Source: Limisphaerales bacterium | GTDB lineage: Bacteria > Verrucomicrobiota > Verrucomicrobiia > Limisphaerales > AAA164-E04 | Length of the DNA: 64,000 nucleotides | Direction of reading: 5' to 3' | NCBI GenBank assembly: GCA_024761205.1 | Contig: JAMASS010000015.1 | Span: forward strand, 44,873-108,872 | Shown here: positions 54,845 through 64,000 of the stretch, in pieces | How the letters are laid out: each line of letters opens with the position of its first letter | Numbering within the stretch: position 1 is the stretch's first letter | Notes under the pieces: model-generated | Database searches by the model: none | What the model saw: the letters and a program-made list of their open reading frames with translations, nothing else | Told to the model about the DNA's origin: nothing | Program-made: the position numbers and the translations under genes

Positions 54845-55490
54845 AATTCGCGAGAGAGAGGCCGGTCGTTCCGCAAACAAACACCGGTAGGCGACCCCGC
54901 CTGTAGCGATGGCAAGGCAGTCGGCACCAATGCTACGCGCGCAACGAATATCATGAAGGATGTCACCAACAACCAGCACCTCACGGTCCGTCAGCACGGT
55001 ATTCAAATAGACCGCCACACTAAACAATGGCCGCCAGTCGATTGCGGCACGAGTGATCATCCCCTTACACTCCAGCACAAAAAAATCCCAAACCTGAAAA
55101 TGCCTTAACTTGATCTCCGCCGCCAACCGCGCATTCCGCTCAACAAGCCGACCACGACCTCAAGGGCTCTTAAGCGGATGCCTTTGCTCAACACTCCCGG
55201 CTCCCAGCCAACAAGCGTCCTCCAGCGTTCCCCAAAACACTCTGAGAGCAAGTGTGGAAGTATAAGGCCCTCAGCACCTCATGTTGCTCCCTACTCAAAG
55301 GCAATGTCGTGAATCCGGTACAGCTCCTCAAGCAACGAAGCGTCCATTCTCCCTGCGAAATCAATTCCCGCGGTGCCATTTCGCAGACCAAACGCCTCAA
55401 ACCAAGTCCGATCCAACGCTCACACCCCAACCCCACCAGACCTGACAAGCGTTCCATCAATGTCGAAAAGCACAACCCGGCTCAGGAGTC
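54845..55490 (-). pseudogene. HAD-superfamily phosphatase remnant
   Basis: Reading on the minus strand, the first piece is VVLFDIDGTLVRSGGVGV followed directly by a stop; the DxDGT motif is the HAD nucleophile. Distorted middle segments follow, and the end reads LTDREVLVVGDILHDIRCAR then SIGADCLAIATGGV, the GDxxxD metal motif and Rossmann strand of phosphoglycolate phosphatase-like enzymes. In between, stops and frame changes occur at least five times. It starts about 35 bases after the nucleotidyltransferase stop, so the two once formed an operon and only the first gene is alive. Confidence 0.8.
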
Positions 55491-55525
55491 GTTCTCCTCC
55501 AAACCACCCCTGACCCAAACAGCCA

Positions 55526-56302
55526 TCAACTCGGAGCCGCAACCTCACACTGCTCAAAACGCTCCAATGCAGTCTGGTAATCCGCCTCGTCATCGATCTC
55601 CAACCATTGATCAGATGGCTCGATATACCCGCTTAGATCGTGGCGCAGCAAAAACCGATTCAACGGATGCTCCCAGTTAAGGCCGATATTTCCCGTTTCG
55701 TTTAGAAACTCTTGTAACAACTCCTGCAACGCTCGTGCCCGCTCCCTATCAAACCGCAGCACTCCGATCGCCTCTCCGGCAAATCGGTATCCCTTCAGTT
55801 CCGCTTCGGTAAACAGCCGCTTATCAACGGTCTTTCGCACCATGCCTCGAGCATCGACCAACGCTTTGGCACATTCAACGTCATCCAAATTGCCGGGTCC
55901 GATCAAGACCGCACTAGAACCACCCTTCCGCAAAAACCTCACCAAAATGGTTTCATCATAAAACAAATCGCCGTCAAAAACCAAAGCGCCGCCCGAAACA
56001 CGTTGTAAGCCCAGCCACAAGGAGTAGCCATTCCCCTTAGTGCGGAAATCCTCGGATTCTACAAACACCACCTCGGGCTTCTCAAAGCAGGTCTCGACCG
56101 CCGCAAAGATCTGCTCCTTCTCGTAACCGACCACGATAACGACCCTCTCGATACCCACGGCCTTCTGAATTCTCAGGTGCCGCTCTAAGAGAGATTCTCC
56201 CCGAATCGGCAGCAATATCTTGGGCCTTTCAGTAAGCCCTTGAATCCTTCGACCACACCCAGCAGCCAAAATCACTGACGTCAAATCGACACAATTAATC
56301 AT
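55526..56302 (-). CDS. Sugar/choline-phosphate nucleotidyltransferase-like protein
   Basis: NTP transferase with the GT-A-like fold. The nucleotide loop is LTSVILAAGCGRRIQGLTER followed by PKILLPIRGESLLERHLRIQ. Then come VVIVVGYEKEQIF, NGYSLWLGLQ, the metal-binding LVFDGDLFYD, and late KGYRFAGEAIGVLRFDRERA and EIDDEADYQTALERFEQCE. This arrangement is that of the phosphocholine cytidylyltransferase/LicC-like and related sugar-phosphate nucleotidyltransferases. The frame opens at 56446, but ATG 56302 directly before the first strand gives 258 residues and is preferred. It should activate a phospho-sugar or phosphocholine for surface glycan decoration. Its former partner, a HAD phosphatase, is broken. 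Confidence 0.85.
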   Translation of the reverse strand: MINCVDLTSVILAAGCGRRIQGLTERPKILLPIRGESLLERHLRIQKAVGIERVVIVVGYEKEQIFAAVETCFEKPEVVFVESEDFRTKGNGYSLWLGLQRVSGGALVFDGDLFYDETILVRFLRKGGSSAVLIGPGNLDDVECAKALVDARGMVRKTVDKRLFTEAELKGYRFAGEAIGVLRFDRERARALQELLQEFLNETGNIGLNWEHPLNRFLLRHDLSGYIEPSDQWLEIDDEADYQTALERFEQCEVAAPS

Positions 56303-56558
56303 AGAATTCTCACCGAATAGCCACCAAACTGTAGCAACAACCAGATGCGAAACCAGCTTAGAACTCAAACACCTTCGGCAAATCACCTCGAGCAGACCGA
56401 AAAAGCAGTCCCCGCTCAAAATTTCGGCTGACACTTGGCCATCCAACTCGGAAACTGAACCTTTGGCACTGACGGTGCCCGATAGCCTTCACAGAGTCGC
56501 AATAATCTCTTGTCAAACACAACGGCACCCGATTCAATAAGTGCTCTCGCCAAAAAGC

Positions 56559-56634
<76 letters not shown>

Positions 56635-56639
56635 ACCTT

Positions 56640-57109
56640 AAAACCTTTTGAACACTTGTCGATACGGACGGCAATCCTACTCCTCCGGTCGATCAGTGCC
56701 TGTGAATGCAGGAACGGCCTGAGTAAGCCAAGCAATCGTTCCGAGAGAAGGAACCATGGATGGACTGGAATGCGAGGACGAAGGGCTCCGAAGACATCTT
56801 CGGCCTTGGTGATGGCAAATCTTTCTTTCTAAACGGACAAGAGTATTACCCAGAAGTTGAAGCGGCACCCTAGCCCACACAACAGTTTGAAATTGTTCAC
56901 ACCCGTCTGGACGAACGACTAGTTGGAGTTTTCGCCGGGCACGATCCCGTGGCGGAGATTCGAACGATTTCTATAAGTGAGATGCTAGTTTTTTTGTTTT
57001 TTGACAAGTCTAAGACCGAAACAATACTCTAAACCCGATGAAATGCTCTAAAAACTAGGATACAATCCCATCCATAAATCGGGACAATTATTCAAATTGC
57101 AAAAAATAA
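56640..57109. other. Gap after tRNA-Phe, no gene
   Basis: No recognised coding region. The stretch 56990-57110 is markedly AT-rich. A short in-frame piece near 56755-56870 (GSEDIFGLGDGKSFFLNGQE) may be a protein scrap, unidentified. I looked for a repeat of the tRNA 3' end and found none nearby. Confidence 0.4.
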
Positions 57110-57418
57110 AATGCGGTTCGATCATATATATCTAGGCGCATTTTTAGTCAGTTTAACCGTCAAAAATCTTGAGGCTTCTCAGGCCTTCTATGAAAAACGG
57201 GGATCATGCCATTGAGCTCTTTCGGGGGATGTTCGAGAAAAATATTCTGACCTTCAATCCTGGTTGGAACGGGAACGCAAATAAACTCGATTCCTTCACT
57301 GGCGCACGGAATCAAATTTGAGCACAAAGCGGATGAGATGACGACGGGACTGGCAAGTTTCATTATCGTTGATCCTGATGGCAATCCCATCCTGGTTGCT
57401 CAGCACGTGCGACCTTAG
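57110..57418 (+). pseudogene. VOC-family (glyoxalase-like) protein remnant
   Basis: ATG 57110 begins [20 protein letters not shown] and EASQAFYEK, the start of a vicinal oxygen chelate domain. After one shift comes [20 protein letters not shown], and after another LASFIIVDPDGNPILVAQHV, the usual DPDGN end strand with its metal-binding position. All landmarks of the roughly 125-residue family are in order, but three frames are needed. Function of the intact form (lactoylglutathione lyase-like or resistance protein) unknown. Confidence 0.8.
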
Positions 57419-57489
57419 AGAGTATTAGCCCACTAAAAATTAGACCTCAGCGCCACCGGAATCATTTGGATATAGTTCAATCAGCCTGA

Positions 57490-58420
57490 ATGCTCTTACC
57501 CATTCGGTTCCGGAAACCTGCGACAACATAACTAGCATCCCCATCATTAAGAACGGATATTTAATCTTCGAGCACTATTTTCTTGATCATCCCTCCGATG
57601 GTTGTTGACCAATACCCAGATAGTGCTCCAGATCGCCAAGCCGGGCACTATATCTTTTCCATTACCAAGAGTGTGCTTTCAGCCGTTGTCAATGTCGCAG
57701 TCGATAGGGGCCATATCCAAAGTGACGAGCAGCCCGTCGCCGACTTTTCTGAGCGAAGTGTCAATCGTTCCGGTTCAGGAAAGGAGGAATCTGCCTGTCA
57801 GACACCTATAACCATGACAACAGGATTGGGTACTAGCCTATGCTACACCTGATGTCAAACAAAGATTGAGAACGGTTTGCGTCTTCCGCGTTTATCCTTT
57901 CCCGAAATCCAATTTTGATATGACGACGACTATGCGAACCTTCTTTCCTCAGTGATTACCGCCGCTGCCGGAATGAATGCGAACGAGCTAGGCAAACAGT
58001 CCCTGTTTGGCTCGATGGGCTTGAACGTTGATTGGGGAATGGGGAACGTTTGAGGAAACCGATACTGCCGGGACAACAGGGGATAGTATGGACATAAAAG
58101 ATATGCCTAAGTCCGGTTTTCTCTATCTGAATAACGTAATATAAGAAAATTCGGTTCTTTTTTCGGAATCATGAGGCGAAGAAACCATAATACTACATAA
58201 CGACGGTGCCCTCTCTGCGGGGATTCTTCTGGTTATTTGTGGTGGGGCGGTGCAGCCAAGAGGAACCAAACTTACTATGCAGCCAGAATCCACGACCAGA
58301 GATTGATGATCTTTCCACAATTGGATCTTGTGTTCTTCATTACGTGTGATGTCCGTAAGGCAAAGAATCACGGTGGATTGATCGAGAACATGCTAGATCT
58401 TTTTGCCGATTAAGGTGGTA
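57490..58420 (+). pseudogene. Beta-lactamase-family serine hydrolase remnant
   Basis: Plus-strand pieces: QAGHYIFSITKSVLSAVVNV with the SxxK nucleophile motif (SITK), AVDRGHIQSDEQPVADFSER, ITMTTGLGTSL (the tMTsGL box), SVITAAAGMNANELGKQSLF and GSMGLNVDWGMG (LFxPLGM region), and the end LMIFPQLDLVFFITCDVRKA, a typical last strand. These are the blocks of class C beta-lactamase-like esterases/DD-peptidases. Five or more frameshifts or stops. Directly follows the VOC remnant. Confidence 0.78.
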
Positions 58421-58589
58421 AGTTGACGCGAACCAGCCGACAGACCAGTTGAATTGATCAGGGAAGGAAAGCGAATCACCCTCCACGACCAAAGCAGGCT
58501 CACGTCCTTTACTCAAGAAATCGGGAATCAAAGATCCGTCTTCATCATGATTCAATACAGATATCTCCAAAAGCACTTGCCCGGCAGGG

Positions 58590-59283
58590 CATCTGGGTGC
58601 CGCCGTGATCGCCGGCTATTTCATTGACGAAGATTTTCCGAATGTTTTCATGGCCACCGCATCGGCGTTAGAAGGAGAGCTGAATCGGATTATGGACGGG
58701 GACGAGGCGCTTTGGCTTGATGCTGACAAGGCGGGTTTAACTCGCGAATCTTTTTGCGGGCGAAGCAAAAGCCGGGAGTAACGAAGAAGTCGACCGGATC
58801 GTCTCATCACTCTCGGAGAACATCGGCGACCTACAAGTGTCCAGACACAACGTTATCTTCGCATCCATCGCCTTACGAGCACTACAAGACCATCTTGAGG
58901 AATCCTCGCAGTTTCACATCGAGGGAATCACAAATTTGATTCAAGGATTCAGGCGCAGCGGTATAGGACGAGGATATCTGGGAAAGGATCGAGGTTCGAA
59001 GAGCAGCGACCTATTCCATTTGATCAACCACACCGCAGGGCCAATTGAATTGTTACGGCTGGGTCACACGAAACTCGCCAAACGAGGCATGGTCACCCCG
59101 GCACCACTTGGAGCTGATTCAACGACTACTTGATGTCTCGAAAGAACTCGGAACCCTAAAATGTGCACACCGAACCTCAGCGGACCCAAAATACTGGAGT
59201 CGAAAGAACTCAAAGCAATGGTCGGGTAGGCTTACCCATCAGATCAAGACCATTTATGGATTCTATATTTTGCTCGATTGAAT
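58590..59283 (+). pseudogene. Unidentified gene broken by several frameshifts
   Basis: Coding-like sequence in alternating frames: GYFIDEDFPNVFMATASALE, GELNRIMDGDEALWLDADKA, AGEAKAGSNEEVDRIVSSLS, ENIGDLQVSRHNVIFASIAL, RALQDHLEESSQFHIEGITN, DLFHLINHTAGPIELLRLGH, HHLELIQRLLDVSKELGTLK and QWSGRLTHQIKTIYGFYILL before the TGA at 59281. It looks mostly helical and soluble with several histidines. I do not recognise the family. At least three interruptions. Confidence 0.5.
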
Positions 59284-59425
59284 TGACACCCCGGCAAAGA
59301 AACATCTCGCCGAGGAGCCGTTCCTCTATCTGATGGTGTAACCCGGTTCTGTGTCTTTGGGATCAGATCAGTCGATTTCTTTGTTGCCAAACGTGGACGT
59401 GATTTATACATGAAGAGTCAGTCCG

Positions 59426-59482
59426 TTAAGACAGGATGAATACGATTTACATGATGAAAATATCCTGTTCATCCTGTCTTAA
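59426..59482. repeat. 15-base perfect inverted repeat
   Basis: TTAAGACAGGATGAA at 59426-59440 is mirrored exactly by TTCATCCTGTCTTAA at 59468-59482, with 27 bases between. The inner part is degenerate but related (ATCCTG and GAT words). Palindromic units built from the word ACAGGAT/ATCCTGT are known as dispersed REP-like elements in several bacteria including Verrucomicrobia. It lies in a 396-base gap between two pseudogenes; I found no second copy in this window. Confidence 0.65.
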
Positions 59483-59679
59483 ACCTCAAATAACACCACA
59501 CCGTCGTTAAGCGAGCATCCGCAGAGCACTAGTCGACCCCCGAGTTTCCAGTCCGGCCCCGAGTAATCGTTGCTTTCGTCGAATTTCGCTCTATTCTGAA
59601 AGCATCAGAAAAACCAAGACCTCGTGATGGCACTTCAGAGCCCTTGATCGCATGAGGTGTGACCATCGCATCTCCATAA

Positions 59680-62590
59680 TGAGCCTTTTCGACGATCGTC
59701 TGCCTTCGCGTACTTCAATTACTTGACATTGAGCGCTCCACTCAGTGGCAATCAACAGGGTCGATCACGAGTTCTTCGAGAGCAAAATTCGGGTGGTCCT
59801 TGCCGAATGCTGCTTTCAGTGTCACTCGCCAGAAGCGAACACCAGCCATCTTATCGAAGCTCTGCGGTATGAGAACCTCCGATCTTCAAATGCCGACCAA
59901 GGAAAAGCTGCCCGCGTCGGTAACCAAAGAGCCCCTTTGTCCAGTGGATCATACATAGGCACTTCATGGTCGGAGACCCTAGAGGCAATCAATTCATTAA
60001 CCCGGATTCCGGCACCGAAGATTGGTTCAAACGGCATCGCTAGCATTGGGCCTACCAACCCGTTCACAGCACCGCGCCACTCAAATTACCGGTCTTGATT
60101 GGGGTCATGCTGACATCGACCAACTCATCGCAGCCAGACTCTCCGAACAGGGATTCTCACCCACGCCACCCACGGATCACCGTACGCTGATTCGCCGTGC
60201 GACTGCGATTTCATCGGCCTCCCCCCCACTCCAGACGAGGGGGACCGCTTTGTCTAAGATAGTGACCCAAAGGCCTTCGCCAAGATTGTCGATCATCTTC
60301 TCGTCTCCCCTCAACATGGCGAACGTTGGACTCGGCATTGGCTCAATCTAGTCCACTACTCGGAACCGCTGGAGTTCGGATTCGACTATGATCTCTACTA
60401 ATGCCTGGCACTATCGCGATTATGTCATCCGATCTCTAAATAGCGATCTTCTCTACAATCAATTCGTGGTCGAGCACCTTGCCGGTGACTTGCTCCCTTT
60501 CCCCAGACATCACCCCGTCAGCAAGATTAATGAATTCATTATTGCAACCGGATTCTTTTGGATAGAGGAAGGATGCCAGACTCCAGTCGGCATTTGCCAA
60601 GAACAAACCGACGTGATTGACGGACAAATCAATGTCCTAGAAAAAGCGTTTCTGGGGCAAACCATTGCGTGCGCCAGCTGCCACGATCATAAATGCGATG
60701 CCATCTCAACTCGGGAATACTATTCTCTAGCCGGCTATCTGAAGAGTTCTCGCTACCAACAAGCCTTCTTCATTAATTCGCCCGAGCGAACCCATCCGTA
60801 ACTTCGTCAGCTAACCGAGCTAAAACAAGAAATTCATCAAGCAATTATCAACGGACCTGCCCCCTCATAGGAGCACAACTACTTTCCGAGGTCCACCGCT
60901 ACCTGCTCGCTGCCAGAAAATTTGGCCCCGATAACGAATCCAATCTCTCCAAATGCAACGGACGTTGACGATCTTGACACGCCATATCTGAAGAAATGGC
61001 TAGTTGCCATAGAGCAACTAGAATCCACCGGCTCCGAACACCCATTCCTATGTTTGGAAACACCTCGGCGAAGGGATCGATCTCACCGAGGAACAATTAC
61101 CCACAGGGCCGCCAGAAACTGTGGGCGCAGAGCAGGAGATACTCGCCGAGAGCCGCCTACCTGCAACTGAACTATTCAAAGACTTCCACCACCCAGATTA
61201 CCGTAGCTGACGAGTTGCCGGTTCCGTCATTGTCCCCGGCTCGGCAAAGCCGGGTGATTCATTTTGGGCAATGGCCCCAAGACACCAATAGCGAGTTGCA
61301 CCTCATCCAGCCCTCACACCAGTTTCCTCTCCCGCCAATTGCAGGGCGATCTTCGTTCAGAAACATTTACGATCTCAGCCCCCTGCGCGCACTGCCTGAT
61401 CACAGGGAACAAAGCGCGCCTCAACCTAGTGATTGACGGTCACCGAGATCATGAACTCAATGTATAGCGAGCTCACACTCACGGCTACAAATGCGACTCC
61501 CTTTTGGTGAACCATGAACGTCAGCCAATGGATCGACCACCGTGCCTACTTCAAAATCAGTGACTGCACCGTTCCCCGGTATCGCTTGACTCCACCTCCA
61601 TCGAAAGGGTTCGTCCCCGAAACGTCGAGCAGCTACACCCTCATCCACCATCTCCTCTTCTCTGACGAGGAACACCCTCCGCCGCCGCTCCCACACCCAC
61701 AGGGAGGCTGGTTGCTCGAGGACTCCGATGTAACGAACATCGAGTCGCTAGCGCAGGCTTACTCAGTGTCAATAACCGAGATCATAGAACGATGGCGGAC
61801 GGGAAAAACCGGCAATCTCAACACCGGAGCAATCGAACTTCTGAACAGGCTTTTGAGAAACGGATTGCTGGATGCCAGCAATAAACACAAGAGCCATTCA
61901 CCCTTGGCGGCGCTCTTCGAACAATTCAGAGTTGTAGAGTCAGATTTTCCGAAACCCCGACGCGCCCCGGCACTAGTGGACGGCACGGTGAGGATGAGTT
62001 TATCTTTATCCGCGGCAATTTTACCGGAACCTTGATGATCGCGCTCCCTGACATCCGCCGCAGATATTTGGCCATAAACATTTCACATCTCTCGAAGTCC
62101 AGGCTTGCCCCTGCCGCAACTTGAAGGGAACAGGCGACTTGATTTGGCGCATCGACTCACCGATCCCTCAAACCCGCTTATCGCCAGAGTCATCGCCAAC
62201 CGTATCTGGCAGCACCATTTTGGAGAAGTCATCGTCCGAACCCCGGATGATTTTGGTCGCATGGGACAAGCCCCGACCCACCATGATCTGCCGGACTTTC
62301 TCACAGCCGAGTTTGTCCGCAGCGGCTAGTCGATCAAAGCGATGCGCCGCAAGCTTATACTCACCAGCGCCTATCAAAAATGAGCAGTCGATCCAACCCC
62401 AAGGCCACCGAGCGGTATCCCAACAACAAATTACTGCATCATTTTCTGATTCGGCGTCTGGAAGCGGAAACCATCCGCGACGGCATCTTAGCAGTGGCTG
62501 GAAGGCTCGAACCAAGAATGGAAGACCCCAGCATACTCTCCCAGCGCGACACCAAAGCGCCGCTCGCCAATCTGGACCGAACCCGAGCCC
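59680..62590 (+). pseudogene. PSCyt1-DUF1549-DUF1553 (Planctomycete cytochrome) protein remnant
   Basis: The gene order of the family is kept while the frame is not. FFESKIRVVLAECCFQCHSP carries the PSCyt1 heme motif (CFQCH). ADIDQLIAARLSEQGFSPTP and FAKIVDHLLVSPQHGERWTR belong to DUF1549, and WHYRDYVIRSLNSDLLYNQF, VVEHLAGDLLP, LGQTIACASCHDHKCDAIST continue it with the CASCH motif. FIFIRGNFTGTL comes next, then LAHRLTDPSNPLIARVIANR, IWQHHFGEVIVRTPDDFGRM and LHHFLIRRLEAETIRDGILA of DUF1553. Stops and shifts occur at least every few hundred bases. The intact proteins, about 900-1100 residues, are exported and paired with DUF1501 proteins; their function is unproven. Confidence 0.85.
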
Positions 62591-62599
62591 AGCCCGGAC

Positions 62600-63319
62600 C
62601 TGCAACAAGCCAAGCCCGATCTCTTGCGATCCTTGGACAACTCCGTGTTCGGACGCCTCGGTCCAAGCGATCGCGTCGAATCCATCATCGCAAACTACGA
62701 ACTCGCCTTTCGGATGCCAGCCACCGTGCCGAACCTCCTCGACATTCGCGGTGAATCCGAGGCCGCCCGACATCTTTACGGCCTCGATCAACCCACCACT
62801 CAAGCCCACACTACGCAATGTCTGCTGGTTCGTAGATTAGTGGAATGCAGCGTTCATTTCGTCGAAGTGACACCGCCGATTGTCGAAAGGGCCGAATCGC
62901 TGGGACCAACATATCGATCTCGAAACGGGGCACATGAACAACACCCGGGACATGGACCAGCCCGTGGCCGCGCTGCTCAAGGACCTCAAGGAACGCAGTC
63001 TCCTCGACGAAACTTTCATCACTTGGGGCGGAAAATTTGGCCGCACACCCGTTGCCCAAGAAGACTCCGGCGGGCGCGACCACAGTTCTTATGGATTCAC
63101 GATGTGGTTTGCCATCGGAGGGATTCGGGGCGGCATAGTTTGCGGCGGCGGTGATGAATACGGCTTTCACGCCATCGAAAACAAAGTCCACATCCGCAAC
63201 CTCCACGCCACCAGCATGTACTGAGTCTAGATCGCACGCAACTGACCCATCGCTTTGGCAGTCAAGACATGCGGCTAACGGATATCCACGGTGAACTGGT
63301 GCATGGCATCCTCACCTGA
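62600..63319 (+). pseudogene. DUF1501-family protein remnant
   Basis: C-terminal half of a DUF1501 protein, normally encoded directly downstream of PSCyt1/DUF1553 genes. ESIIANYELAFRMPATVPNL, CLLVRRLVECSVHFVEVTPP, then NTRDMDQPVAALLKDLKERS, LLDETFITWGGKFGRTP and GGRDHSSYGFTMWFAIGGIR are very typical, followed by LHATSMY, a stop, and FGSQDMRLTDIHGELVHGIL ending at TGA 63317. The Tat signal and the N-terminal half are missing because the DUF1553 remnant runs directly into this piece, so a deletion removed the junction. Two or three frameshifts in addition. Confidence 0.82.
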
Positions 63320-63438
63320 CATCCACAATCCATGGCAGAAGTGAGGTTAATCGACTGGCAACCCTTGGCGACTTCGGAATCACCAAAGGCCTTTTTTCCG
63401 CCCCTGGCGTGGTTGCGGCAATAATACCAAACTAGGAT

Positions 63439-63760
63439 TTAGGCCGGGCCTCTTTCCAGCCGGTGTTTCAGTTCGTCCGCGGCCGTTGCGTATCTTGGGT
63501 CGTTCACAACGTTTATATTCTCACCGGGATCCTCCCGGCGGTCATAAAGTTCGTAGACTTGGAAGTCGCTCCCCGCGACGGTCCACTCCGTGTATCGGTA
63601 ACAATGCACGCAGATCGAACGCCCCGGCTTCGCTAGCATCACGGGACTCCCTGCACCGGACGCCATACGTCGCGGAAGAACGGCCGGACCAAGGGCGACC
63701 GTACCCCACCAACAAACGCACTACCTTGATCGCCGGGCGGCCGACCATCGTCGAATGAGG
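63439..63760 (-). pseudogene. Sulfatase C-terminal remnant
   Basis: On the minus strand VHCYRYTEWTVAGSDFQVYE and LYDRREDPGENINVVNDPRY, AATADELKHRLERG are the end of a type I sulfatase of the iduronate-2-sulfatase kind (RYTEW then YDxxxDPxENxN). Upstream, broken bits of the preceding part can be sensed in other frames, but no catalytic region remains before the right edge. With 6740-7432 this is the second dead sulfatase in the window. Confidence 0.75.
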
Positions 63761-64000
63761 GGCTTGATGTTCCCCAGCTTCCAGGCCTGAAAACCAGCCC
63801 GTCAACATTGCGAAAAAAAACTGAAAATCACGATTTCCCCTTGACGGATTCCACCCGTGAGGGTTATGCCTTCCTAGCGGATTACCTGAAAACGCTCGAC
63901 GGGCAACGTCGAGGTGACAAAGTGATGAATACTTAATCGCCAAACCATGCTGTTGATGAAAGTGAAAGCAGAATCATTCACCCGGACATTCACGGAGAGT
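63761..64000. other. Right edge, no intact gene
   Basis: A plus-strand piece (TREGYAFLADYLKTLDGQRR, ending at a TAA near 63937) reads like the C-terminus of a protein but has no credible start and no family I recognise. Nothing else is visible to the end. Confidence 0.35.

Noticed and set aside
62168..62818. 216-codon minus-strand frame
   Set aside because: Antisense shadow of the DUF1553/DUF1501 remnants, where motif-bearing sequence is on the plus strand.

Overview
The window looks like chromosomal DNA of a member of the Verrucomicrobiota (PVC group). The clues are lone pseudopilin-like secreted proteins with the [16 protein letters not shown] leader, sulfatases, PQQ dehydrogenases fused to cytochrome c domains, a PEP-CTERM protein, remnants of Planctomycete-type PSCyt1/DUF1549/DUF1553 and DUF1501 genes, and a Verrucomicrobia-style C-terminal beta-domain. 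Base composition is moderate (low to mid 50s % G+C by eye, not counted). No plasmid, phage, CRISPR or intact insertion sequence was seen.

Layout. 0-4.4 kb: uvrC and asnS (minus), then a pseudopilin. 4.4-9.6 kb: a triple-repeat choice-of-anchor M surface protein, a broken sulfatase, and a PQQ dehydrogenase with an inserted cytochrome c domain. 9.7-11.0 kb: a decayed parallel beta-helix protein. 11.0-13.1 kb: the minus-strand operon HIT hydrolase-phoH-ybeY, followed by a frameshifted lipoprotein gene. 13.9-17.9 kb: a large DUF2723/TPR membrane protein converging on gmhA. 18-21 kb: a dead alpha/beta hydrolase, an intact sulfatase, and a PEP-CTERM protein whose start is split by a 14-base C tract. 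21-27.4 kb: an almost wholly decayed region with remnants of a cysteine desulfurase, a DGQHR protein, an HpcH aldolase and an IPT/TIG protein around one intact esterase. 27.5-33.6 kb: a PQQ sugar dehydrogenase/diheme cytochrome fusion, an O-antigen ligase-like protein and two methyltransferase-like genes. 33.8-42.1 kb: unidentified, mostly broken secreted-protein genes, including an unrecognised paralogous pair, plus a hexaheme cytochrome. 42-54.7 kb: mostly intact housekeeping and metabolic genes (MFS transporter, EboD-type cyclase, argH, squalene/phytoene synthase, lysA, kamA, nth, pseudopilin, response regulator, lipoate ligase-like). 54.8-64 kb: a nucleotidyltransferase with a dead HAD phosphatase, tRNA-Phe, and then a long run of decayed genes.

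The dominant signal is ongoing gene loss. At least seventeen genes can still be recognised by family, or by their own start and leader, but carry several frameshifts, stops or deletions. They are interleaved with perfectly intact information-processing and biosynthetic genes. The losses fall mainly on polysaccharide, sulfate-ester and surface functions, on accessory enzymes, and on one cysteine desulfurase. This is the pattern of a lineage in early to middle genome reduction, for example a recently host-restricted symbiont. That lifestyle is an inference; the broken reading frames are directly visible. The pattern in most loci is too heavy for sequencing error, but two loci (the lipoprotein at 13.2-13.7 kb and the C tract at 21.07 kb) differ from an intact frame by a single base and could be error or phase variation.
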